Positions 39,827 to 49,884 of a stretch of DNA of 64,000 nt are shown one piece after another (position 1 is the first letter of the stretch; each line of letters starts with the position of its first letter). A program made the position numbers and the translations under genes. This DNA comes from Gammaproteobacteria bacterium TMED112 (GTDB lineage: Bacteria; Pseudomonadota; Gammaproteobacteria; Magnimaribacterales; TMED112): NCBI GenBank assembly GCA_002170245.2, contig NHFN02000017.1, forward strand, positions 157,950-221,949. Reading direction: 5' to 3'. The notes beneath the pieces are model-generated. The model saw only the letters and a list, made by a program, of their open reading frames with translations. It searched no databases and was not told the origin of the DNA.

Positions 39827-40435
39827 CTAAAGAGTGGTTGGTTTCCATGATTCAATAGCAATATCGAGGTTGGAGTTATTTTCAAGATATGTATCTTGAA
39901 ATTGATTTCTGAAAGTTAATCCTAAATTAATGCCGTCAATAATGATATTTATTATTCTGTATTCACCAAAGCTGTTTTTATAAACTGTAAGCTTAGTAAC
40001 AAATGCGCTTGAGTCCGAATAGAAGTTCACTAAAACCTCATACGTCCTATTTTTGTTAATTTTAATATCTTCATCAGTTTTTATTTGATAGTTATCAAAT
40101 TCTAGTAAAGTTGTTACATAAGTATCTAACAGCAATTTTTTTGTTCTCTCTTCAAACAGGTCTTTTTGAGCTTCAGTTGCACTCGAATAAATTTTTGATG
40201 AAAGTATTAACCTAGATACAACTTTTACATCTACCATAGGCTCCCAGATATTTTTTAACATATCTTTAAACTCTTCAGGATTCTCATCAAATTTTGAACC
40301 TTCTTCTTTTATAACAGTCAGAAAATATTGAGCATTTGAATCAATGTATTCATGAAGATCAGGAATTTTATCTGCATATAAACTTTGTGATAAAAGAAAA
40401 ACAAATAATATTTTTGATGAAAAAAATCGTAACAT
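39827..40435 (-). CDS. mlaC: MlaC/Ttg2D-like phospholipid-binding protein
   Basis: 202 aa; signal peptide; MlaC-like helical pattern (MVDVKVVSRLIL...LEFDNYQIK...YRIINIIIDGINLGLTFRNQF). Confidence 0.8.
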   Translation of the reverse strand: MLRFFSSKILFVFLLSQSLYADKIPDLHEYIDSNAQYFLTVIKEEGSKFDENPEEFKDMLKNIWEPMVDVKVVSRLILSSKIYSSATEAQKDLFEERTKKLLLDTYVTTLLEFDNYQIKTDEDIKINKNRTYEVLVNFYSDSSAFVTKLTVYKNSFGEYRIINIIIDGINLGLTFRNQFQDTYLENNSNLDIAIESWKPTTL

Positions 40436-40454
40436 GTATAAATTATAGTTTGAA

Positions 40455-41420
40455 ATGAAAAAAAATATTTTCCAAAAAGAGGCAAAAAAAGCTTTTTTAA
40501 TAGAATTAGAGGAATTAAAGGCTTTTTATGGGTCAAAAAACTTCAATGTAGAGGAGTTGTGTACAAATATTTCAAATTGTAAAGGAAAAATATTTATAAC
40601 TGGTGTTGGTAAATCTGGGCATATTGCAAACAAGTTTGCTGCAACTTTATCAAGTACTGGCACACCATCATTCTTCATTCATCCTGCAGAAGCACTTCAT
40701 GGTGATCTAGGGATGATAGAAAAAGACGACGCAATTATAGCAATTTCAAAATCTGGTGAAAGCTCAGAGATTTGTGACTTGATTCCAGCAATAAACTTGA
40801 AAAAAATTGATCTTTTCTCCATTACTGAAAATATCAACTCCACAATCGCACAAGCCTCAAAAAATCATATTCTTGTAAAAGTTAAAAGAGAAGCATGTCC
40901 CAACGATCTAGCACCTACTTCAAGCACTACCGTGACACTTGCACTTTTAGATGCCATTGCAGTTGCTTTACTAAAGTCTAAGGGCTTTACTTCTGAAGAT
41001 TTTGCAAAGTCACACCCAGGAGGAAAGCTTGGAAAAAAATTAACTTTACGAACAAAAGATTTGATGATACCAATTAAAAAAGCTGCTGTAGTGAAGGATT
41101 CAGACACTCTAAAAGATTTAATTTTCGAAGTTTCTGAAAAAAAACAAGGAATTGCATTGGTAAAAAAGGGGGCAGATATAGTTGGTGTATTCTCAGATGG
41201 TGATTTAAGGAGACAGCTTAAAAAAAATATCCAAATTGATAAAATTAAACTCTCTTCAGTATTAACAAAGGAATTTAAGACTATTAAATCCGATGAATTG
41301 GTGGTCAAAGCAGCTGAAAAAATGAAGTCTTTCAAAGTTTACACACTTGTTGTTAAGGAAAATAAAAAAGTTGCGGGTATATTGACAATGCATGATATTT
41401 TGGAAGCAAATGTTATATAG
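40455..41420 (+). CDS. kdsD: Arabinose-5-phosphate isomerase (SIS + CBS)
   Basis: 321 aa; ITGVGKSGHIANKFAATLSSTGTPSFFIHPAEALHGDLGMI, ISKSGES, HPGGKLGKKL. Confidence 0.93.
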   Translation: MKKNIFQKEAKKAFLIELEELKAFYGSKNFNVEELCTNISNCKGKIFITGVGKSGHIANKFAATLSSTGTPSFFIHPAEALHGDLGMIEKDDAIIAISKSGESSEICDLIPAINLKKIDLFSITENINSTIAQASKNHILVKVKREACPNDLAPTSSTTVTLALLDAIAVALLKSKGFTSEDFAKSHPGGKLGKKLTLRTKDLMIPIKKAAVVKDSDTLKDLIFEVSEKKQGIALVKKGADIVGVFSDGDLRRQLKKNIQIDKIKLSSVLTKEFKTIKSDELVVKAAEKMKSFKVYTLVVKENKKVAGILTMHDILEANVI

Positions 41421-41781
41421 GTTCATCACAATATTACTTTCTTTTAATCTGGCAGCACAAGAATATGAGATTACATCAGAAAATATTGAGATCAACACAC
41501 AATTAAACACAATTAATTATGAATATAATGTTGTTTTTAAATCTGAAGAAATTTTTTTTACTGCTGATGAGCTAAAACTCAATCAAGAAAATGAGTCATT
41601 TGTAGCATTCGGAAATCCCATAAAAATTAAATTTTATGATGGTATAGAATTTATAGAAGGTGAAGCTGAAAAAATTGAAATAGACTCTCAGTTTTTAAGA
41701 ATGTCAAAAAACGTTTCAATTATTAAATCTGGCAATAAGATAAATTCTGAAAATATGACTATTAAACTCTCTAATGATTAA
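41410..41781 (+). CDS. lptA: LptA-like LPS transport protein
   Basis: Start reassigned to MLYRFITILLSFNLAAQEYEITSENIEI (signal peptide); upstream of lptB; OstA-like beta pattern. Confidence 0.75.
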   Translation: MLYRFITILLSFNLAAQEYEITSENIEINTQLNTINYEYNVVFKSEEIFFTADELKLNQENESFVAFGNPIKIKFYDGIEFIEGEAEKIEIDSQFLRMSKNVSIIKSGNKINSENMTIKLSND

Positions 41782-42484
41782 AGTTGAAAGTATAAACAAA
41801 TCCATAAAGTCAAAAATACTTTTTAAAAATATTACATTTGATTTATGCAGTAATAAAATTGTTGGATTGTTAGGAGCTAATGGAGCAGGTAAAACTAGCT
41901 TATTCAAAGCTATTTCTGGTCTTTCAAAAATTGATTCAGGAAAAATAAGTTTTAATAAAAAAGACTTGCACCTAATGAGTCTCGAAGAAAGGTCAGCTGC
42001 TGGGTTGAACTATGTCCCACAAGAGAATTCTCTGTTTGATGACTTAAGTTTAGAAGAAAACCTAGAAGCAGTTGTTGAATTGAGGTTTAAAGGAGTTTCA
42101 ACAGAAAAATCTACTCAAATTAAAAATCTTTTAGATGTGATGAAACTTACAGACAAAGCTAAGATAAAATCTAAATTTCTATCCGGAGGAGAAAAAAGAA
42201 AGACTGAAATATTGAGAACTATTTTACTTGATTCAAAATTTATTCTTCTTGATGAGCCCTTCGCAGGGGTTGACCCAATATCAGTGGAAGAAATTATAAA
42301 AATACTTAAGAGTTTTAAGAAAAATTTAGGAATTTTTATTAGTGATCATAATTTTAGAGATGTAATGAATGTGTGTGACGAAGTAATTCTTCTTAATCAG
42401 GGAGAGTTATTATTACAAGGCACTCCAAATCAAGTAAAAAATAACCCAATAGCTAAAAAATTATATTTTGGCGAACTGAATTAA
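41774..42484 (+). CDS. lptB: LPS export ABC ATPase
   Basis: 236 aa; LLGANGAGKTSLFKAISGL, LSGGEKRKTEILRTILLDSKFILLDEPFAGVDP, ISDHN. Confidence 0.95.
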   Translation: MIKVESINKSIKSKILFKNITFDLCSNKIVGLLGANGAGKTSLFKAISGLSKIDSGKISFNKKDLHLMSLEERSAAGLNYVPQENSLFDDLSLEENLEAVVELRFKGVSTEKSTQIKNLLDVMKLTDKAKIKSKFLSGGEKRKTEILRTILLDSKFILLDEPFAGVDPISVEEIIKILKSFKKNLGIFISDHNFRDVMNVCDEVILLNQGELLLQGTPNQVKNNPIAKKLYFGELN

Positions 42485-42507
42485 ACGTTTTCTTGTAGAA
42501 TAGCCAA

Positions 42508-43851
42508 ATGGCTTCAGAAAATTTAGATAAAAGATTTGAGCTCATTCAAGAAACCTTTTCAAATCCAGAATTTAAAACAAAGCTTGGTCGGATCCTAAGT
42601 GAAATGAGTCCAAGTGAATTAGCTTATGTAATCGAATCATCACCTCCACACGAAAGGAAAATTATTTGGGACTTAATTCAGCTTGATACAGAAGGAGAAG
42701 TGCTTGGAGAGCTTGATGAAAACCTTCGAGAAGACTTACTTGCAGGTATGAATCCCGAAGAAATTTCAATAGCAATTAGCGATCTAGAGGTTGATGACTT
42801 AGCTGACATTCTACAGACTCTTCCTGAAAAAATGACGAATGATGTTTTATCTTTGATGAATTCTCGTGACAGGGGAAGGGTCGAAAAGATTCTTGATTAT
42901 CCAGAAGAGTCTGCTGGGGGCTTAATGAATACTGATGTCATAACTGTTCGAGCAGAGAATTCAATTGAATTAGTAATGCGTTATTTAAGATTCCTAAAAG
43001 AACTTCCACATAATACTGATGATATATACGTTGTAAGCAAAAATGATGAATATTTGGGTATACTGCCAATCACAAAAATATTAACCTCTGACCCAAACCT
43101 TACAGTCAGAGAAGTAATGGATACAGAATTTAAACCCTTAAACATTGAGAGCAATCAAATAGATGTTTACAACCAATTTAAAACAAAAGATCTGTTTTCT
43201 GCGCCTGTTGTTGATAGTAAAAATCATCTTTTAGGAAGAATTACTGTTGATGACATAATTGAAGTTGCAGTAGATGAGGTAGAGCAAGATTTCATTGGAT
43301 TTGCCCAAATTGAGGAAGATATTTTTGCTTCCCCTAAAAAATCTATAAAAAACAGAGTTTTATGGCTTTCGATCAATTTACTTACTGCTGTTCTAGCAGC
43401 AGCTTCAATCAGTTTTTTTGAAGATGTCATACAAAAAGTAGTTTATGCAGCAATTTTAATGCCAATTGTTGCAAGCATGGGAGGTATTGCGGCAACGCAA
43501 ACACTTGGTATCTATATTAGAGCAGAAGCTATGAGACAATTAAATCGTAAAAACTTTAGATATTTATTTCGAAGAGAATTTATAGTTGCGCTTGCAAATT
43601 GCATTGTATTTTCGGTTCTAATATATGGAATAACCTCTTTCTGGTTTGCTGATACAGCTCTGTCACTTGCTATAGCATTAGCAATGGTTTTTAACTTATT
43701 AGCAGCAGCTATTTTTGGATTCATGTTTCCACATTTTCTTAGAAAATTTGGTTATGACCCAGCAATAGCTGGAGGAGTTGTTATTACGACATTCACAGAT
43801 ATTATCGGCTTTGTCAGCTTTTTAGGCATTGTGAGCTTTCTTATTGGATAA
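42508..43851 (+). CDS. mgtE: Mg2+ transporter MgtE
   Basis: 447 aa; MgtE N-domain, CBS pair, PIVASMGGIAATQTLGIYIRA and C-terminal TM domain. Confidence 0.94.
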   Translation: MASENLDKRFELIQETFSNPEFKTKLGRILSEMSPSELAYVIESSPPHERKIIWDLIQLDTEGEVLGELDENLREDLLAGMNPEEISIAISDLEVDDLADILQTLPEKMTNDVLSLMNSRDRGRVEKILDYPEESAGGLMNTDVITVRAENSIELVMRYLRFLKELPHNTDDIYVVSKNDEYLGILPITKILTSDPNLTVREVMDTEFKPLNIESNQIDVYNQFKTKDLFSAPVVDSKNHLLGRITVDDIIEVAVDEVEQDFIGFAQIEEDIFASPKKSIKNRVLWLSINLLTAVLAAASISFFEDVIQKVVYAAILMPIVASMGGIAATQTLGIYIRAEAMRQLNRKNFRYLFRREFIVALANCIVFSVLIYGITSFWFADTALSLAIALAMVFNLLAAAIFGFMFPHFLRKFGYDPAIAGGVVITTFTDIIGFVSFLGIVSFLIG

Positions 43852-45859
43852 CCTCGATATCGAGATTGTCGACATTTCCAGATATAGAATACTTTGTACT
43901 GGTAATATCACTAAATTCATCTTCAAGAACTTCAGTAACTACTGCAGCGCTTGCTGCTGCGGGCAAGCCACCAAGGATTGCAACATACCATGGAATGTTT
44001 TCTGACAAAGTTGAATTAAAAACCATCTCCAAATTAAAATTGTCAAAAGATTCTTTAACAGATGAAATGGTCCCTGAGAGCTCAGCATTTCCTGCATCAA
44101 AATCCATATTAAATTCATTTAAATTTGCATAACCAGAACTATCAATAAAGAACTCTCCATCTAATGAATTGATGAAAAAATTATCTTGGTCAAGCTTTTC
44201 AAAATCTGCATTTAGAATGTTAAGTAACCTTGATCTTATATCAATAAGAGATAAAACTCTTAAAGCATCAATAGTAAATGTTGTATTGGAATATGAAATA
44301 TCTTTTCCAGAAATATCTATGAGCCCTCCAAAATCTAAATTTTTGTTCTCAATATTTAAATAACTATTTTTGAGACCTAGTTCTAATTTACTAAAACTGA
44401 GGTTCGAGCTCCTTAAAGGATTTTGATCTTTATTTCTTATCGATAACTGAGCATTAATATTTTTTAATGAGAAATTACTTAAATCGAAATCAAAAGAATT
44501 TAATTTATTTTCATTTAAACTGAAAAAATTAGATTTAAAGTTTTTTGGATAAATTTTGAGAATGTTGTCTTTAAATTTATAGGAATCAAGATAATCAAAT
44601 TCAATAAAAATATCTTTATAATTAAACAAAAGATTCTTATCATTTAAAGTAAGTTTAATTTCTTTATTTTCAGTAATTGATGCGTCCCCATTTATGCTTT
44701 TAAATCTTCCTTTATTGTCAAATTTTATTGATATTCCTCTATCATCTAATAAAAGTTCATAAATATTTTCTAATTTAAAATTGTTCATTAAGTATAAATC
44801 TCCTACAGAGTATTCTGAAATATGAAAATTATCTCCAAATATTTTTATTGAAGCATTATCAATGTAGGCTTTTAAAGAGTTGGCTTTTAATTCAGCTCCT
44901 TCAATCACAATTTGACTTGCTTCGGATAATAATATTGAAGAGAAATTTATCTTATCTTTATACGAGGATATGGAGAATAAAATATCTAGTTGTTTTGCTT
45001 CTAAATTCGATTCCTTAAGAAATTTTTTTATATCTCCCTGAGATGTTGGTAGATAAGTAGATAAAATTTCTTCATTTCCTCTAGAAGCCATTTGTAATTG
45101 AAATTCATTCTCATATTTAAATGTTAATTTGAGATCTGTTTCATTAGTAAATGCGGATATATTTGCATATGGAATTTTGAATTTTTTATTAAAGTCTAAA
45201 TAAATATTGCCTGTCATATTTTCAAGTACCTGGGGAACATCAAAAAAATTAAAATACAATAAGCCCATTTTTGTGTTCAGATCGCCATATAATTTCCCGT
45301 CATAAAAATACCCCTTACCATTTAATCCTTTAATAGTACTCAGGTTTCCAGGAAGGTCTAAATTTAAATCTTGGAAATTAAATCCAAAAGCATTCTTATG
45401 AGTTAAGAAATTAGATAATTTCAATTCTTGAAAAACTGTGCCTCCCACTTTTAAATTTATTATGGATAGCTCATCAATAAAAATTTCAAGTTGATTAATT
45501 TGCTCACTTTTATTTGCTTCACTTAATTTTACTTCGGCATTTGTTAATGAAAACTTAGAAACATGAATCTTGTTCCCTACCACTGAGTTAAGAAAATTAA
45601 TTTGTAAATTAATTTCTTCACCAGAAAATTCTGCTGCTCCCATATATTGAAAATTTCCTATATCAACTTTCATTCCTAGCAAACTTGGTTGAATAAATAT
45701 ATCTTGAAATTGAAGGTTATCCTCAAATAAGTAACTAGTGATTAACTTTGACCCATAATTAGAAGAAATAATTAGACAAAAAAAATAAAAACTCAAAATA
45801 AAAATAGCTATAAGGTATAGAAAAAGCCTTATAGGCCATATTAGATATTTCTTAACCAT
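43841..45859 (-). CDS. AsmA/YhdP-like envelope protein (short)
   Basis: 672 aa; N-terminal TM, long beta-rich repetitive region, C-terminal FNLEMVFNSTLSENIPWYVAILGGLPAAASAAV; downstream of mreBCD. Confidence 0.65.
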   Translation of the reverse strand: MVKKYLIWPIRLFLYLIAIFILSFYFFCLIISSNYGSKLITSYLFEDNLQFQDIFIQPSLLGMKVDIGNFQYMGAAEFSGEEINLQINFLNSVVGNKIHVSKFSLTNAEVKLSEANKSEQINQLEIFIDELSIINLKVGGTVFQELKLSNFLTHKNAFGFNFQDLNLDLPGNLSTIKGLNGKGYFYDGKLYGDLNTKMGLLYFNFFDVPQVLENMTGNIYLDFNKKFKIPYANISAFTNETDLKLTFKYENEFQLQMASRGNEEILSTYLPTSQGDIKKFLKESNLEAKQLDILFSISSYKDKINFSSILLSEASQIVIEGAELKANSLKAYIDNASIKIFGDNFHISEYSVGDLYLMNNFKLENIYELLLDDRGISIKFDNKGRFKSINGDASITENKEIKLTLNDKNLLFNYKDIFIEFDYLDSYKFKDNILKIYPKNFKSNFFSLNENKLNSFDFDLSNFSLKNINAQLSIRNKDQNPLRSSNLSFSKLELGLKNSYLNIENKNLDFGGLIDISGKDISYSNTTFTIDALRVLSLIDIRSRLLNILNADFEKLDQDNFFINSLDGEFFIDSSGYANLNEFNMDFDAGNAELSGTISSVKESFDNFNLEMVFNSTLSENIPWYVAILGGLPAAASAAVVTEVLEDEFSDITSTKYSISGNVDNLDIEVIQ

Positions 45860-46305
45860 TTTTGCCTTTGATTAATGAAAATGATTGACCAAATGATTGA
45901 ATTTAATAACGGATTTATAAAAATTCTTATTTCCATATCATCAGAAAAGTTATTTGTGGAAAACAAGAGTATATTTAAAAACAAACTCACTAAAATTATT
46001 AATATTAGTTGCTCCAAAAGCGATCTTTGTATCCATTTTAAATTTGAAAAATTTAAATAAAGTCCAATCATTGTATAAATTAATGTATAAGGCATGGAGA
46101 TATTGCTAAAAAAAAGATCAATTAAGAAGCCCATTAGAATAAAAAAATAAATATTTGGAATTTTTCGTACAAATGTAGTGAAAAGTAGTGTGTGCACAAA
46201 AAATATATCAGGAGATACAGCCCACAAATTTGTGCCTAACAAAATTTGATTAAAAATTATCAATAAACCAAAGCTTAAGTATCGAAGAACTTCATTCATG
46301 TACAA
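45841..46305 (-). CDS. mreD: Rod shape-determining protein MreD
   Basis: 154 aa, multi-TM, after mreC. Confidence 0.8.
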   Translation of the reverse strand: MYMNEVLRYLSFGLLIIFNQILLGTNLWAVSPDIFFVHTLLFTTFVRKIPNIYFFILMGFLIDLFFSNISMPYTLIYTMIGLYLNFSNLKWIQRSLLEQLILIILVSLFLNILLFSTNNFSDDMEIRIFINPLLNSIIWSIIFINQRQKWLRNI

Positions 46306-47089
46306 TCACCTTTTTGTTAATAGACTGGTAAGGATCAAAAAAAAGCTCTATCTCTAAACTGTGTTGAAATACGTTTGATTGGCTAGTTGATATACCTACT
46401 ATTCTGCCAACAATTAAATCTGGAGGATAAATTCCATCAAAGCCAGTGGTAAAAAAAGTATCTCCTAATTCATAGCTAACTGCTTTTGATTCATTTAAGC
46501 AATTTATAAATCTGCCTTTTCCCATTCCTTTAGCTATGCAAAAAAATCCACTGGTAGTTTTAATGGATATGTACTCATCTGGATCACTTAGTAATCTTAC
46601 TTCCATTTCATCTTCCGAAATACTCTTTGTTTTACCTACAGCAAAACTTCCTTGGGATATTGCAAAAATTCCATCTTCAACTTCGTTAGGATTATTAATG
46701 TAAACTCTATGTTTATTGCAACATGTAAAGTTCATTTGATCGAATGAACTGATGTAAGTTTCTGAGTTATCACTTACGAAAAAATTAAAATCATTATATG
46801 AACGTAAATTTTCTAGTGATCTAATTTCAAGCTGATTTTCATAAACTTGATTTTGTAAATTCAGAATTTCTTCTTCAAGTTGGGCTATTTTTTCATTCTC
46901 AAATTCTTGATATTCATTTAAAACTTGAGAAATAAATTGCTGAGGAACACTTAAAAACTTTACTAAAAGTCTTTGTGATTTTTCATTAAGGTCTAAGCTC
47001 TGTGATAAGTAAATTAAAAAGCCGGATAAAATAAATGAAAAAAAAGTGAGCCTTAATTTCTTCTGGAATGGAAGAATGTTTGTAGACAT
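46292..47089 (-). CDS. mreC: Rod shape-determining protein MreC
   Basis: 265 aa, TM + coiled coil + beta domain, downstream of mreB. Confidence 0.88.
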   Translation of the reverse strand: MSTNILPFQKKLRLTFFSFILSGFLIYLSQSLDLNEKSQRLLVKFLSVPQQFISQVLNEYQEFENEKIAQLEEEILNLQNQVYENQLEIRSLENLRSYNDFNFFVSDNSETYISSFDQMNFTCCNKHRVYINNPNEVEDGIFAISQGSFAVGKTKSISEDEMEVRLLSDPDEYISIKTTSGFFCIAKGMGKGRFINCLNESKAVSYELGDTFFTTGFDGIYPPDLIVGRIVGISTSQSNVFQHSLEIELFFDPYQSINKKVIVHE

Positions 47090-48129
47090 TAATCTTCAGC
47101 GAATAAATCGAAATCTTTGTCCATTAGGCCAAGAGCAATACCACCGCCTCTGGCTACACATGTTAATGGGTCTTCAGCAATTCTTGTTGGAATGCCTGTA
47201 GATTGCTCTATAAGAGTATCAAGACAGTGGAGTAATGCACCTCCACCTGTGATAACAATTCCATCCTGAGAAATATCTGCAGCAAGTTCAGGAGGTGAAA
47301 GTTCTAGGGCTGTCCTCACAGACCTTACTATAGCCGATGTTTGGTTTTCCAATGCTTTAAATCCATCCTCTTTTTGAAAAATAACAAGTTCTGGTATTCC
47401 CTCAGCAAGATTTCTGCCTCTAAATTCATATGGTTCAAACTCTTTTTTGCAGTTTAGTGTTGCACAACCAACTTGAAGCTTGATTAATTCAGCAGTTGAT
47501 TCACCAATAACAACACCAAACTTTCGTCTGACATAAGTTTGAATAGCCTCGTCAAATTTATCACCACCTACTTTCAAAGATTCAGAGTAGACAATGCCAT
47601 TTAAGGATAAAATGGCAACTTCAGATGTGCCGCCTCCTATATCAATAACCATACTTCCTCTAGGTTTATCAATAGCCACCCCTGCCCCTAATGCTGCTGC
47701 AATTGGTTCTTCAATAAGTTTTACGACACTTGCACCAGCTGATAATGCTGATTCACGTATAGCTCTTTTTTCTACCTGTGTAGCTTTTGAGGGGACACAA
47801 ACAAGAACTCTCGGACTTGGCGATAGAATTGAGTTATTAGATACCTTTTTAATGAAATGCTGTAACATTTTTTCCGTAACATTAAAATCAGCAATTACAC
47901 CATCTCTCAATGGTCTGATTGCTTCCATTTGTCCTGGAGTTCTACCTAACATCTTTTTAGCATCATGACCTACCGCAACAACAGTTTTCTGACCACTTCG
48001 TTCTTGTATTGCAACTACTGAAGGCTCATCTAAGACTACTCCATCTTCTTTAGTGTAAATTAATGTATTTGCAGTACCCAAATCAATGGATATGTCATTT
48101 GAAAAAAGACCACGTAAAAACTTAAACAT
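47089..48129 (-). CDS. mreB: Rod shape-determining actin homolog MreB
   Basis: 346 aa; [55 protein letters not shown]. Confidence 0.98.
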   Translation of the reverse strand: MFKFLRGLFSNDISIDLGTANTLIYTKEDGVVLDEPSVVAIQERSGQKTVVAVGHDAKKMLGRTPGQMEAIRPLRDGVIADFNVTEKMLQHFIKKVSNNSILSPSPRVLVCVPSKATQVEKRAIRESALSAGASVVKLIEEPIAAALGAGVAIDKPRGSMVIDIGGGTSEVAILSLNGIVYSESLKVGGDKFDEAIQTYVRRKFGVVIGESTAELIKLQVGCATLNCKKEFEPYEFRGRNLAEGIPELVIFQKEDGFKALENQTSAIVRSVRTALELSPPELAADISQDGIVITGGGALLHCLDTLIEQSTGIPTRIAEDPLTCVARGGGIALGLMDKDFDLFAED

Positions 48130-48178
48130 TCTTAATATATCTCTATAATATTTAGAATCTTATAGAATAAGGCTTTTA

Positions 48179-48460
48179 ATGGATAAAATCGAGTTAAAAA
48201 ATCTTTTATTTCTTGCACGTATTAATGCAAAAGAAGAAGAATACCCTGAAATCATTGAAAAACTAGAAAATACTTTTGAACTAATAGATGAAATGCAAGA
48301 ATTAGACTTATCGGATCTAAAGCCATTAAATAATCCTTTAGAATTAAGCAACGTTTCCAGAGAAGACAAAGGCAATAATCGTAATAATAAGAAAAAGTTT
48401 TTAGACAATTCATCAGAGTCTGATGAAGATTATTTCAATGTGCCTAAAATTATAGAATGA
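48179..48460 (+). CDS. gatC: Asp/Glu-tRNA amidotransferase subunit C
   Basis: 93 aa; LENTFELIDEMQELDLSDLKPLNNPLELSNVSRED. Confidence 0.93.
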   Translation: MDKIELKNLLFLARINAKEEEYPEIIEKLENTFELIDEMQELDLSDLKPLNNPLELSNVSREDKGNNRNNKKKFLDNSSESDEDYFNVPKIIE

Positions 48461-49884
48461 ATTTTAAAGAGCAAAGAGAAAATTATAGGTTAAAAAAGAT
48501 ATCAGCCAAGGAGGCAGTGCAAGAATCATTGGTAAAAATAAAAAACGATAAATTAAATATCTTCATAAATCACTTTGAAAAACAAGCCCTAGCTAATGCT
48601 GAACATATAGATAACAACTTTAATGATTTTAAAGATAAGCCTTTATCTGGAATCCCAATTGCACACAAAGATATTTTTTGCACTGAAGGTTTACCAACAA
48701 CTTGTGGTTCGAAGATGCTTGAAAACTTTATAGCTCCCTATGATTCGACAGTGGTCAAAAATTGTTTGGATGCTGGATCAATAATGGTAGCTAAAACGAA
48801 TATGGACGAGTTTGCAATGGGCTCTTCAAATGAAACAAGTTACTTTGGTGCTGTTGCCAATCCATGGAATCATGATTTAGTACCAGGTGGTAGCTCTGGT
48901 GGAGCGGCAGCATGTGTGTCAGCAAATATAACGACTATTTCAACTGGTACAGATACTGGTGGATCAATAAGGCAGCCCGCTGCTTTGTGTGGGATAACCG
49001 GTTTGAAACCAACCTATGGCTTGGTGTCAAGGTGGGGTATGATCGCATTCTGTTCAAGCATGGATCAGGCAGGACCTTTTGCAAAAGATGCTTTTGGATG
49101 TGCTGCTCTACTAGATGCAATGGCTAGCTTTGACGAAAAAGATTCTACAAGCACAAAAAGAGAGGATATTAATTTTGAGAAATCTTTATCAAAAGATTTT
49201 GGTACATTGAAAATTGGTGTTATTAAAAATATTCAGAAACTTGGTATAAGTGAAGATGTAATAAATGCTTACGAAAACTCCAAGACGGTACTATCAGGTT
49301 TAGGTCACAAGCTAGTCGAGGTTGATTTTTCTGAGTTATCGTCAGGAATTTGTTCATATTACGTAATAGCTCCAGCAGAGTGCTCTTCAAATTTGTCTCG
49401 ATTTGACGGAGTAAAATACGGCTATAGATCAAAAGGTGAAAAAGATATTGCTAATTTATACATGAATACAAGATCTGATGGTTTTGGTGCCGAAGTTAAG
49501 AAAAGAATTCTTATCGGTACACATGTTCTTTCAGCTGGCTTCTATGATGCATATTACTTGCAAGCTCAAAAGGTGAGAAGAATGATAAAAGTTAAATTTG
49601 AAAATTTCTTTAAAGATGTTGACTTAATTTTCATGCCAACTACCTTAGATCAAGCCTTTGAGAAAAATAGAAAATCAGATGACCCAAATAGAATGTATAA
49701 AGAGGATCTTCTGACTATACCTGCTAACCTTGCAGGATTGCCTGCAATTTCGTTCCCCAATGGCTTCAAAAATAATCTACCTATAGCTGGTCAATTGATA
49801 GGAAAATATTTCGGGGAAGATTTACTGTTAAATACTACTAATAAAATACAGGGGGTGACAGATTGGCACAAAATGACACCCTAA
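48457..49884 (+). CDS. gatA: Asp/Glu-tRNA amidotransferase subunit A
   Basis: 475 aa; amidase signature PIAHKDIFCTEGLPTTCGS, GGSSGGAAACVSANITTISTGTDTGGSIRQPAALCGITGLKPTYG. Confidence 0.97.
   Translation: MNFKEQRENYRLKKISAKEAVQESLVKIKNDKLNIFINHFEKQALANAEHIDNNFNDFKDKPLSGIPIAHKDIFCTEGLPTTCGSKMLENFIAPYDSTVVKNCLDAGSIMVAKTNMDEFAMGSSNETSYFGAVANPWNHDLVPGGSSGGAAACVSANITTISTGTDTGGSIRQPAALCGITGLKPTYGLVSRWGMIAFCSSMDQAGPFAKDAFGCAALLDAMASFDEKDSTSTKREDINFEKSLSKDFGTLKIGVIKNIQKLGISEDVINAYENSKTVLSGLGHKLVEVDFSELSSGICSYYVIAPAECSSNLSRFDGVKYGYRSKGEKDIANLYMNTRSDGFGAEVKKRILIGTHVLSAGFYDAYYLQAQKVRRMIKVKFENFFKDVDLIFMPTTLDQAFEKNRKSDDPNRMYKEDLLTIPANLAGLPAISFPNGFKNNLPIAGQLIGKYFGEDLLLNTTNKIQGVTDWHKMTP

Noticed and set aside
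40865-41335. 156-aa minus ORF antisense to kdsD
   Set aside because: Shadow ORF; composition and lack of domain motifs consistent with antisense of coding sequence.
43853-43864. 12-bp palindrome CTCGATATCGAG near the mgtE/AsmA-like convergent junction
   Set aside because: Short perfect palindrome without a T-tract and inside the AsmA-like coding end; most likely chance.
47594-47968. 124-aa plus ORF antisense to mreB
   Set aside because: Shadow ORF of a highly conserved gene; no independent coding evidence.
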